NCBI GenBank assembly: GCA_958298945.1
Contig: OY282609.1
Span: forward strand, 68,296,220 to 68,360,219
Length of the DNA stretch: 64,000 nt
Source of the DNA: Atherix ibis
Taxonomy: Eukaryota > Arthropoda > Insecta > Diptera > Athericidae
Direction of reading: 5' to 3'
Position numbers and translations under genes: made by a program. This document shows positions 22,954 to 32,600 of this stretch, one piece after another. The first letter of the stretch is position 1; every line of letters begins with the position of its first letter. Under the pieces are notes generated by a model that was not told the DNA's origin, did no database searches, and worked only from the letters and a program-made list of their open reading frames with translations.

Positions 22954-23345
22954 AATATTGCCAAATTGTTTACACTTAAAGGCAAATTAAATCTAGTCAA
23001 TCTATAGTAAATTTTAAATGTTTAAAAAATAATAATAATAAACATTTTTTTCCAAGATTTCCTCTCCAAGTACGATTAAATTCGGCACTTACTGTAGATC
23101 GGAATGGTTTTTATTCTAATTACGGTCGATGGAGTCCACAATGTGTGCGATTGTCAAAATTAGAAGTTGTGAAAAAATTCTTGTGCGGACAATTCAATTG
23201 CAATTTTTTTTTTTTTTTATAAAATTAAGTAAAACAAATAGAATGTTTATCTGTGATTTGGTGAGAAAACTTGGGTAAGAATTGCTTAAAAATCAAAAAT
23301 TAAGTAGAATTTTTATTGAAGAACAAACAATTTTTTTTCAATATA
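22954..23345. other. AT-rich spacer
   Basis: No feature seen between the mariner and the DD41D deletion derivative apart from T-runs near 23205. Confidence 0.5.
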
Positions 23346-23915
23346 GGGTTTTCCAATAAGAGTGATATGATTTCTAAGTGACGTTTCGGCCATTTGTAAT
23401 ATGTCATAATCTGTCTTCTTTTTTTCCATTGTATTCAGTAATGCTTACAATTTTATCATGGCAAGATATACGCAAGAACAACGTTTAAAAATTATTCAAT
23501 TTTATTATCAAAATAATCGTTCTCCAATTGCAACTTTTCGTCCGCTTTTTGGTCGTAATAATCGTCCAACTGTGCTCGCTATTCGTCGAATTGTTAAAAA
23601 TTTCGAGCGTACATTTTCTTTACATAATTTTCAAGCGTCAATAAGACAAAGAACCGATCGAAGTAATGAAAATATTGCTGCCGTTCAGGCAAGTGTTGCT
23701 GAAGACCGCAATTTGTCGATTCCAAGACGTTCTCAAGAATTGGGACTGTCTCAAACCACAAGCTGGCGGTTTTTGAGAAAGGATTTGGGCTTGTTTTATT
23801 CAGAACTTAATTTTATCGATCTTAATTCACATTAAATAAAAAACATTTAAATTTCCTGAACAATTAGTGTGTTTTTTTAAAAAAAAGAAATCATCTCACT
23901 CTTATTCGAAAACCC
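23346..23915 (+). mobile_element. DD41D-type Tc1/mariner element, internally deleted
   Basis: Left end 'gggttttccaataagagtgat' follows TA at 23344-23345. The right end 'cactcttattcgaaaaccc' is its inverted partner. At ~570 bp it is less than half the length of its relative at 49970-51256, with which it shares both ends, the 5' UTR and the 3' UTR. The deleted part removes the whole catalytic domain. Confidence 0.9.
23458..23835 (+). CDS. HTH-only protein of a DD41D deletion derivative
   Basis: An uninterrupted 125-codon frame with a good start ('MARYTQEQRLKIIQFYY') covers the N-terminal DNA-binding part of a DD41D transposase. The first HTH ends around 'RRIVKNFE', and the second lies at 'NIAAVQASVAED' to 'SQTTSWRFLRKDLGL'. 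It then ends in a 16-residue tail created by the deletion junction. No catalytic residue is included. The relative at 50-51 kb has frameshifts in this same region while this copy has none. The protein could bind the family's ends without cutting; whether it is expressed is unknown. Confidence 0.65.
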   Translation: MARYTQEQRLKIIQFYYQNNRSPIATFRPLFGRNNRPTVLAIRRIVKNFERTFSLHNFQASIRQRTDRSNENIAAVQASVAEDRNLSIPRRSQELGLSQTTSWRFLRKDLGLFYSELNFIDLNSH

Positions 23916-24192
23916 TTTATTAAAAAGTAAAAATAAAAAAAGAAAGTGCAAATCATTCGAAAAAATCAAAATAGGGAAAAATGAAATTGAAAGTTTCGTG
24001 AGTGGAGAAAAAATCAGAACTTTTTCAAGTGCAAATAAGATGAATTTGGCAAAGTGGAGAGAGTTGAAAATGGAGCGAGAACAGATTCGATAGTAAAACT
24101 ACACAAGTTGTTGGCTGTCAGTCGATTGTTGATCGTATTTTGGTGTGTTGATCAACACGTAGTTGTCCTCTATCAGTGGACAATATACAATA
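23916..24192. other. Spacer, no gene seen
   Basis: Short unique stretch between two transposons; no feature recognised. Confidence 0.5.
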
Positions 24193-25380
24193 TAAGGTGT
24201 AGTAAAAAGTAATCCATTATTTTGCCAATAGATGGCTTTAGTAGTCTGTATCTCCCGTTTTAAAAGTGCGATCGGGTTGAACTAGAAGGCGTTAGAAAGA
24301 TAAAATTTCGTACTAAAAAAGCTTCTCATACAGTTATGTGATTACTTGACTCAGTATTTTTTAGCACGCGTCAAAGATGGACACCAACAAAGAGGAAAGG
24401 CGAAAACGCAAGCCAGGCAGCTGAAAATGTGAATAGTGTTTATGATCCTGATACTGTAACAGCCAATCACGCGCAATTTTGGTTTCGTCGATTCCGTTCC
24501 AGTAATTTTGATGTCAAAGATGCACCACGCTCTGGAAGGCCAATTGTCGAAAATGTCGATAAAATAATGGAAATCGTCGAGTCCGACCGTCACGTAAGCA
24601 CTGTTTCGATTGCCCAGGAGCTAAACCGTTTGGAACCACTTAAATAAGGCTGGATACAAAAAGAAGCTCGATGTATAGGTGCCACACGAGTTATCGCAAA
24701 AAAACCTCATGGACCGAATTTCCATCTGCGAATCGCTGCTGAATCGCAACAATATCGATCCATTTCTGAAGCGGATGGTTACTGGTGATGCGGATGGTTA
24801 CCGGCGCAAACGGTGGTCAAGCCAGGATTGACAGCCACGAAGGTTTTGCTGTGTGTTTGTTGGGACTGGCAGGGAATCATCTACTATGAGCTGCTCCCCT
24901 ACGGGTGAACTCTTAATTCGGACCTATACTGTCAACAATTGGACCGTCTGAAAGAAGCTATCGCCCAGAAGCGGCCAGTTCTGGCCAATAGCAGAGGAAT
25001 TGTGTTCCATCAGGACAACGCCAGGCCGCATACATCGATAGTGACTCGCCAGAAGTTCCGGGACCTTGGTTGGAATGTTCTTATGCATCCACCTTATAGT
25101 CCGGACCTGGCACCAAGTGATTACCACCTCTTCCTGTCTATGACGAATGATTTTGCAGGTGAAAAATTCGCCTCAAGGGAAGATTGTGAAAATCGACTGT
25201 CCCAGTTTTTTGCCAATAGGGACGAGGGTTCCTATGAGAGAGGCATTATGAAATTACCTCCAAAATGGCAACAAGTTATCGAGCATATTTGACATAAATC
25301 GTATCATTCTACGAGTATTTATGCTAAATAAAACCTTCAATTTAATGCAAAAATAATGGACTTCTTTTTACTACAACTTA
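24193..25380 (+). mobile_element. Mariner element (irritans-like)
   Basis: TA at 24191-24192 and 25381-25382. Ends 'taaggtgtagtaaaaagtaat' and 'cttctttttactacaactta' are inverted repeats of about 30 bp. Length 1188 bp. Transposase on the plus strand, broken. Confidence 0.93.
24376..25292 (+). pseudogene. Mariner transposase (irritans-like), broken
   Basis: The start 'MDTNKEERRKRK' is at 24376, with early frame breaks. 'NHAQFWFRRFRSSNFDVKDA' then leads into the HTH and a break at 'IAQELN' (~24625). A duplicated or garbled 'ACTGGTGATGCGGATGG' (~24781-24800) replaces the normal first catalytic block. The C-terminal half is well kept: 'LDRLKEAIAQKRP', 'FHQDNARPHTS' (~25008), 'YSPDLAPSDYHLF' (~25096) and 'IMKLPPKWQQVIEHI' to 25292. 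Confidence 0.88.
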
Positions 25381-25382
25381 TA

Positions 25383-26630
25383 TTTATGGATGCTTTTCAT
25401 AATTGCTTGTGGTAATTCTAATTTTGTTGCCGGTTTTTCTATGTAGCTGTTGTCGCCGCTCTTAATTGAACGTGTTTTTATTGTTGCAGTTATTTTAGTC
25501 GCTTGCTGTTGCCGCTTATTGCTCTTGTCGATTTTATTGATTGTTGCTGCTTCTTTCAATCGTGACTACATTGCTCAGTTTTTTCTTTTGAACTTGCACT
25601 AATTGTAGTCGCTATTATAAGCTGTTTTTTTTTGTGAGTTGTTGCCAATTTTCCAATTTGTGGATGAGTTTTTCAGTTGTTTCCGTCCCTCTCTTTTTGA
25701 CTCCTTTTCCAAGTTTCGGTCTGGATTGTAGTTGTACTCCAATTTATTATATAGTTGTATCTAATTTTCATTATTGTTGATACTTTTTGTTATCGCCCTT
25801 AATTTCTTAGTTGCTATTACTAAACAGCTAATTATTATTTCTTCTTTTTTACTTCAGCATATTTTTCCTTAATATTTTTAGATATTTTTCATTGTAGATT
25901 ATTTTACGAGTAGTTAATAATTTTCTCAGATTTTCTTCAAATTTTCTTAGTAGCAAATTTAAATGGAGCTGATTTTCTCAATTTCAGATACTTTAAAAAC
26001 GATTTTTCCTCTTGTTTGTCTCAGAGCTTTTGTCAGAAGTAATTAGCTTTTTTGTAGTTGTGATTTCGATATTTGCCAATACTTTCTTATGAGTTTGTTT
26101 TAATTATAATATACCAATTAGTTAGTAGATGATTTTTTCTTTTTGGACTTCTCAGTTATTGTGTACATATTTTGTAGCTTTATTTTCTACAATAGTTTAG
26201 ATGCCACTTACTACATTTTACTGCTGTTGTACTATTGTTACTCTTTTATAATCTATTATTATTATAATTCTTAACTGCAGCTATTTAATTTGATAGTATT
26301 TAAAAAGAATATAATTTATATTATATAGTTTACCATTATTACTTCTGCTTATTTTACAATTTTAATATTAAAAGTATAAATACTGTTTGGTAAAAGACCA
26401 TTTTATAAGTACAAAATATTTTTTTTTTATTTACCTTCAATAAAATTCAAATGCGAAAATTTATTATGGATATTTTCATTTTTGTAAAGATGATAGGTTA
26501 TTCAATTTGTGCTTTGGAAAGTTAAATTAAATAAAAGTTACTAAAAATTTTTGATTTTATTATATTGCTTAAGCTTTATAATTATAAATAAAATATAAAT
26601 AACATTGTTCAAATTGTTACTAAGCAACTA
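25383..26630. other. Intergenic, T/TTG-rich, no gene supported
   Basis: The left part (25400-25700) is rich in degenerate TTG/GTTGC triplets, and the rest is AT-rich. Triplet drift explains the apparent open stretch at 25371-25559 (minus). Nothing else is recognised. Confidence 0.5.
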
Positions 26631-26639
26631 TGTAAAGGA

Positions 26640-27158
26640 CTCGAACCTTAGGAGGTAGTTTTTAATAAGTTTTTCGCACATTTTCCGGATGTTTATTTTT
26701 AAATCCTCTAAAGTATGAGGATTACCTGCGTAAACAAGATTATTTTTAAATTCTTATAAGAAAAATATCAATGTTTGAGGCTAATTTATATCAGAAACTG
26801 CTTGGCAACTGGGTTGTATGGGTTGTGGTGTCATTTTGCTGAAACCTCATATAGTTGATATTTAAATCTTTAAGTTTAGGCCAAACAAAATCGATTTTTA
26901 TATGGCTATTGCGCTCAGAATTGAAATGGACAACAGATAATAATATTTAGTCTTTATATGGCAATTTTTCTTATTGACTTATCCACCAAGCATGAAATAA
27001 GCCTTATCGCTAAAGAAAATTTTAAGCGAAACGTAGCTATGGTAGAATCTGCACTTTTATAGAAAATTTTTATAATTTTAACGATGTATTCGGTGATTAA
27101 ATAATTCATAATGTGAAATCTCAAATATTAAACTAAAAAAATACTACCTTAAATAACA
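26640..27158 (-). pseudogene. Decayed DD41D-type transposase remnant
   Basis: Reading the minus strand across frames gives 'FFSDKAYFMLGG' (~27000; start of the catalytic domain), 'MRFQQNDTTTHTTQL' (~26850-26810; second block) and 'VYAGNPHTLEDLK' (~26740-26700), followed by a decayed C-terminus. The stretch 27100-27150 ('aattcataat..taaactaaaaaaata') also occurs at 45040-45085 next to another remnant of the same kind, which supports a shared element. The composite mariner starts at its right border. Confidence 0.7.
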
Positions 27159-27372
27159 TACAAAGTCTGTTGAAAAAGTATCGCGAAATTTTGAATTTCC
27201 GCCGGTTACGTATATTCGATTTTCGATTTTTTTGTGGCGTTATGTTGGTAATCATGTCTCTCACTTATGCCGATAAGTTCGGCCATTTTAAATATTCAGT
27301 TAATTTTGGACAGCTGCTTTGCTTGCACATGTTTTGGCTCGTCGTCGATTTTTGCCTATTCCAAAAAATGGA

Positions 27373-27942
27373 TCAAAGAATCTGTTTCGGGAAGAAGAAA
27401 AAGTCATAGGGGGCCAGATCTGGAGAATACGGTAACTGCGGCATTTTTAGTGTGATGTTTTTTGCCGAAAATTCGCGCACAAGCAACGATGCGTGAACAG
27501 GGGCGTTATAATGATGCAAACGCCAATTTTTGTTCTTCCACAAATCCGGGCGTTTCTGGCGGATTACTTCGCGCAACTTGCGCATAACTTGCAGGTAATA
27601 TTCCTTATTGACCGTTCTACCTTATGGCAAGAACTTATGATTCACCACGCCCCTGAAATTGAAGAAATCTGTAAGCAAAACCTTCACATTCGATCGAACT
27701 TGGCGCGCTTTTTTCGGTCTCGGATCGTGCGGCAGCTTCCATTGGGATGATTGAGCTTTGGTTTCCGCGTCATAACCATAAACGCATGATTTGTCACCAG
27801 TTATGACCCTCTGGAGCAAACTTGGGTCATCGTGAACAGAGCCCAACAGCTCCTTAGCAATGTTAATGCGATGCTGTTTTTGGTCAAAAATGGGCAAAAA
27901 TCGAAGACGAGCCAAAACACGTGCAAGCAAAGCAGCTGTCAA
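27373..27942 (-). pseudogene. Mariner transposase remnant inside the composite
   Basis: 'FDQKQHRINIAKELLGSVHDD' (27900-27830), 'ITGDKSCVYGYDAETKAQSSQWKL' (~27800-27740), 'PRPKKARQVRSNVKVL' and 'KLHEAIRQKRPDLWKNKN' follow, then 'HHYNAPVH' (second aspartate replaced by tyrosine, ~27505) and 'YSPDLAPYDFFFFPK' (~27410). The N-terminal third is absent, as in the copies at 8.5 and 30.3 kb. Confidence 0.85.
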
Positions 27943-28086
27943 AAATTAACTGAATATTCAAAATGGCCGAACTTGCCGGTATAAGTGAGAGATATGAGTA
28001 CCAACATCACGCCACAAAAAATCGAAAATCGAATATACGTAACCCGCGGAAATTCAAAATTCGTGATAATTTTTGAACAGACCCCG

Positions 28087-28457
28087 TCTAATCTGTGGCA
28101 ATTCAAATAGCACAAATGAGACGTAATGATTTGTTTTGTCTCGGAAATAGTTCTAAACCGAAACCCAAATTTTTGCTTACCTTTCGCACTATTCCAAATA
28201 ACTTCAGTTACTTTTCGTCGGTTACTTTTCACGAAGTTTTACTTATTTTATTGCAAAATTTTACCGCAAAAGAAGACGTTTTTATTGATTTCTATTCGCA
28301 TTAAACTATCTTTGAACCAATCGAAATTTACATGGTGGCATAGCTGAAAAGCTAAAGACTTTTGGGAGTTAGAAGAGATGAAATTGTTTCAAAACTATTT
28401 TGAATGGTAATGGCGTATTTATTTCAGAATCATCACCAAAACGAGGATCATGAAGAT
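28087..28457. repeat. Captured segment, copy of 9459-9857
   Basis: It matches the DNA right of the 8.5-kb mariner from 'taatctgtggcaattcaaata' to 'ggatcatgaagatcg', with one 'cagttacttttc' unit fewer. The junction with the second mariner end falls within the short shared word 'gaaga-cgagcc', suggesting microhomology joining or template switching. Confidence 0.85.
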
Positions 28458-28638
28458 CGAGCCAAAACACGTGCAAGCAAAGCAGCTGTCAAAAATTAAC
28501 TGAACATTCAAAATGGCCGAACTTGTCGGCATAAGTGAGAAACATGAGTACCAACATAACGCCACAAAAAATCGTAATTAAAAAATACGTAACCTGCGGA
28601 AATTCAAAATTCGCGATACTTTTTGAACAGACCTCGTA

Positions 28639-30265
28639 TATGTTTGAAAGCTATCAAATGATAGGGCTGTACTTTCCAAAGTATGAAATGCATAACACGT
28701 TATGTTTTAATTGAATACCAATTTATTATCATCTCATTTTTAATAGGCGCCTATTTTTAAGTCAAACTAAAAGTTAAGTTTTTTATTTCTTAAAAATTTA
28801 ACAAAAATTCAAATATATTTTTAAAAAATTCAGAAAGTCGAAAGTGTAATTTTTCTTTTGGATCAAATAAAATTAAATCAATATAAAACTATAATGACAA
28901 TAAATACTATAGAAAATTTCACTTACTCTAATTGAAGATAAAAAATATGTTCGCTATAATAACTCTATTTATTATATATTGTTCGATTTACTTTCCTTAA
29001 AAGTTTTCCTTTTCTTAATTGACACTGAATAATAGAAGATAGTCTCTAAAAAATATCCCACTTCTAATAGAAATTATTTTTTTTTCAAATAAATTTATCA
29101 AAATTTCACTAATTAATAGTATACAATAGAAAATTTCAATAGTATTCAATTTTAACAATTTACCAAAATACATTTAATAATTTTCAAACTTTTGCTTTCC
29201 TTTTAATTATAGCACCTATAAAGTTTTTTTTTAGTTACTTTGAAGGTGAAAAATTCACCAATGAGATTAGAAATTTATTGTAGTATAAGGGAGGTATAGA
29301 AAAGGACGTATACTGTTAAGTCATTCATTCAATCTTTTATTTGTTTACGAATTGTTATTAATTTTTTTTTTTTTTGCAATCGACTATTTAATTTACCGAC
29401 ATTTGCTGCCGTTTTCTTATACTTTTGTCAAGATCAATACATTTGCCAGACGAATTTTCGTTTTATTAATGATTTATTAATTTGATCTCGGTAACAAGAG
29501 CTGTCAATTTGATAAATTATTGATTAATTGTACTTGTAGACAGTACAGTATATTACTAGGGTTTTTGATTTGCCGAAAAATAAGGCCATCCAAGCAGGTA
29601 CACAATCTAATCGACAACCGTTTATTACTTCGTTAATACCAATAATAGTAAAATAAAAATAATAATAACAATAATAATAGTATTCGAATAAATAGTAGAA
29701 ATTATGTATGATTTTTTTTAAGGGTATATGTGTATATATATTAGAGAATTTATGTTAGATGTTGGATGACTGCGTAAATTTTCTTCGAGGTTTATTTTCA
29801 TAAATGAATAGACTCATTCAACTTTGTATGGTCGGCCTGTTAAAGGGTAACATGTTCAAGTCTACAATATGAGTTTTTATACAATAGAGAATATTTGAAC
29901 ATATTACATATATGATCAAGTATGAAATAGCTTGAATATTAAATAACCAAAAAAGTTTTTTTGTACCAATAAAAATAATGTAAAGAAAACAAATTGGATA
30001 AAAATGAAAACACGAAATGAGAAATTCTTATTAATGGGGTTAAAGGTAAGTGAAAATACCAGTCAAATACTTTCGATTATTGGTAATATCATTAAATATA
30101 TAACAAAAAAAAAGAAATTACTGAATCGTAAAGTATTAAATATTTTATAAAAACAAGTACAACACAGACTAATATTTAATAAAATATTTATAACAATCAT
30201 TTAAAAAAATTGTGTGTTTGAAAATTATTAATTGTCTATCAGACATTTTGAAAATATTTGTATGA
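28639..30265. other. AT-rich intergenic region
   Basis: No gene recognised. It contains T-runs near 29361 and a degenerate TAA/AAT trinucleotide tract at about 29640-29695. Confidence 0.5.
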
Positions 30266-30267
30266 TA

Positions 30268-31141
30268 CGAGGTCTGCTCAAAAAGTATCGCGAATTTTGT
30301 GTTTTTTTCAAAAATTATTTATTTATTCATGAATATCTATTTTGTCCCCTTTAAAGTAGTCCTCACCAGATATTATACACTTGTGCCAACTTTTTTCCAA
30401 TCCTCGAAGAACTTAAAAAAAAACATTTTTTGTGATCTTGTTCAGCTCCTCCTCGATGCCGTCTTTATCTCCTCAATCGTACCGTAGCGTCGTCCTTTCA
30501 TGGGGCTCTTCAGTTTCGGGAACAAGAAAAAGTCACAGGGGGCCAGATCTGGGGAATACGGTGGCTGCGGGATTATTAGTGTGTTGTTTTTGGCCAAAAA
30601 TTCGTGCACAAGCAACGATGCATGAGCAGTGGCGTTATCATGGTACAAAAGCCCATTTTTGTTCTTGCAGGTTATATTCCTTATTGATCGTTCTACCTTG
30701 TGGCAAGAACTCATGATACATGACGCCCCTGCAATCGAAGAAAACTATAAGCAAAACCTTCACATCCGAACGAACTTGGCGCGCTTTTTTCGGTCTTGGC
30801 TCATTGTGATGATTGAGCTTTCGTTTCCACGTCATAACCATAAGCCCATGATTCATCACCAGTTATGATCCTCTGGAGCAAATTTGGGCCATCACGGACA
30901 GAGCCCAACAGCTCCTTAGCAATATTAATGTGATGCTGTTTTTGGTCGAAAATGGGCAAAAATTGAAGACGAGCCAAAACACGTGCAAGCAAAGCAGCTG
31001 TCAAAAATTAACTGAATATTCAAAATGGCCGAACTTGCCGGCATAAGTGAGAGACATGAGTACCAACATAACGCCATAAAAAAAATCAGAAATCAAATAT
31101 ACGTAACCTACGGAAATTCGAAATTCGCGATACTTTTTGAA
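30268..31141 (-). mobile_element. Mariner element of the 8.5-kb family with a normal short left end
   Basis: TA at 30266-30267 precedes 'cgaggtctgctcaaaaagtat', and the right end is 'cgcgatactttttga' (outermost bases lost). Inverted similarity extends only about 30 bp, after which the left side reads into the transposase C-terminus ('FFKFFEDWKK', minus strand). This shows the family's original architecture and that the long inverted ends at 8.5 and 27.2 kb are derived. Confidence 0.88.
30300..31004 (-). pseudogene. Mariner transposase remnant lacking N-terminus
   Basis: 'FDQKQHHINIAKELLGSVRDG' to 'ITGDESWAYGYDVETKAQSSQ' (31000-30801), a deletion, then 'PRPKKARQVRSDVKVL' (30800-30750), a second deletion, then 'YHDNATAH' (~30650), 'YSPDLAPCDFFLFPKLKSPMKG' (30560-30500) and 'YGTIEEIKTA'. 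All three aspartates remain, but the first ~115 residues and internal parts are missing and the frame changes. Confidence 0.85.
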
Positions 31142-31839
31142 TCCAACAACGAAGAAGAATGCTTCTCTTTGAGTAGTTCACTTTACGTATAAATATTCAA
31201 TCGGTTAAGACCTAAGAAAATTACATATCAAAATTAATTGCTAAAAAAAAACAGATGAAATTGACTGTAAAAATATTTCTCAGTAAAATTTATGGTGTTC
31301 CGATAATGTTCATTAATTTCCGAAATTGCAAAATATTCACATTGAGCTTTTGGGATATAATTTTAAAAATTGCATAAACATAGCAGTACAAAAACTATCA
31401 ATTGTAAAATAATAATAATACTATAGCTAAAGGAAAGCTAATAATAATAATTATTATTTTACAAAAACTATCGATAAAGTCGATATTAATAAAATAATTA
31501 ATTTCTTTATTTAGTTTGAAATACAATATTTTTTTTAAATTAAGAAATAACGATAAAAATAATTGAAATAATTTCCAAAAAAAAAACATTATTTAAATTA
31601 TAATGAAAATTAATAACTTTTTATAATTTTTGCATTCAATTGATAATTTTCTCTAATTTCAGCCAAGAAAAATGTCTATTTGAGTAAATAGAATTTTTAA
31701 CAAATCGGAAGCCGAGTTCTATAGTTTTTTAATGATTTACCATTATAGTTTTTAGATACGTTAGTTCCTATTTCTTTAAATTTTTCAAATTGATTGAAAT
31801 TTTTTTAAAATAACTTTTACTCACTCTTAACATTTTTAC
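31142..31839. other. AT-rich spacer
   Basis: No gene recognised. The minus-strand stretch at 31398-31589 is low-complexity. Confidence 0.5.
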
Positions 31840-32600
31840 TGACAACTTTTTAGCCATATTTCTACCGACAAATAGTTCCTACAAAATAAATTTAATTGTT
31901 GTCAATCTGTATGCTGACAGATTCTCGATCAGACAAAACTTTATACTGAAATTTTTTTGTTGCGGACAAAATTTTTGTACTAAATCAATTTTGCTGAGAA
32001 ATTTGCTTACTAATAAATTTTTTTACTGACAAATTTCAATACTGACAAAATTTTTAATGACAAATTTTTTTAATGACAAAGTTTTTTGCTGACAAATTTT
32101 TATGCTGACAAACAATTTTTACTCACATTTTTACTGACAAATTTTTCTTAAAAAATTGGTACTGACAAATTTTAGTACTGACATATTTTTTTACTGACAA
32201 ATTTAAATGTTTGCAAATTTTTCTACTGACAAATTTTTATGCTGACAAATTCTCGATCAGACAAAATTTTATACTGAATTTTTTTTTTGTTGACAAATTT
32301 CAATACTGAATCAATTTTTCTGACAAATTTGTTTACTAATAAATTTTTTGACTGACAAACGTTTATGCTGACAAATTTTTGAGTAAAGCAATTTTTTGCA
32401 AAGACATTTTTTTTTCTTTTAAAAATGTTTGCTTAAAAATTTCTACAGGCAAATTTTTTTTTAAAAATTTCCATTGAAATTTTCACTTTTGTATTTCCGC
32501 TGACAAATATTTGTACTTGCAAATTTTCGAGCAATAGTGCTGACAAATTTTTGCTTTCAAATTTATACTGATAAATTATTAAACTTACAAATTTTAGTAA
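31840..32600. repeat. Degenerate 14-16-bp array (TTTTACTGACAAA-type)
   Basis: Imperfect repeats of 'ttttactgacaaattt' with variants such as 'ttatgctgacaaa' and 'tgctgacaaatttt'. On the minus strand the word reads 'tttgtcagtaaaa', which carries the CAGTAAAA core seen in the other arrays of the window. It grades into the 246-bp satellite. Confidence 0.85.

Larger units (their letters stand above)
27161..28636 (-). mobile_element. Composite mariner carrying ~370 bp of foreign DNA
   Basis: The left end follows TA (27159-27160). A complete deletion derivative of the 8.5-kb type occupies 27161-28086, with inverted ends 27161-27358 and 27889-28086. Next comes a 370-bp segment that is also the right flank of the 8.5-kb copy, and then a second right end of the same mariner (28458-28636), in the same orientation as the first, followed by TA (28637-28638). 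The inner right end is followed by TC rather than TA. The outer ends could therefore have moved the whole 1476-bp unit. Confidence 0.75.
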
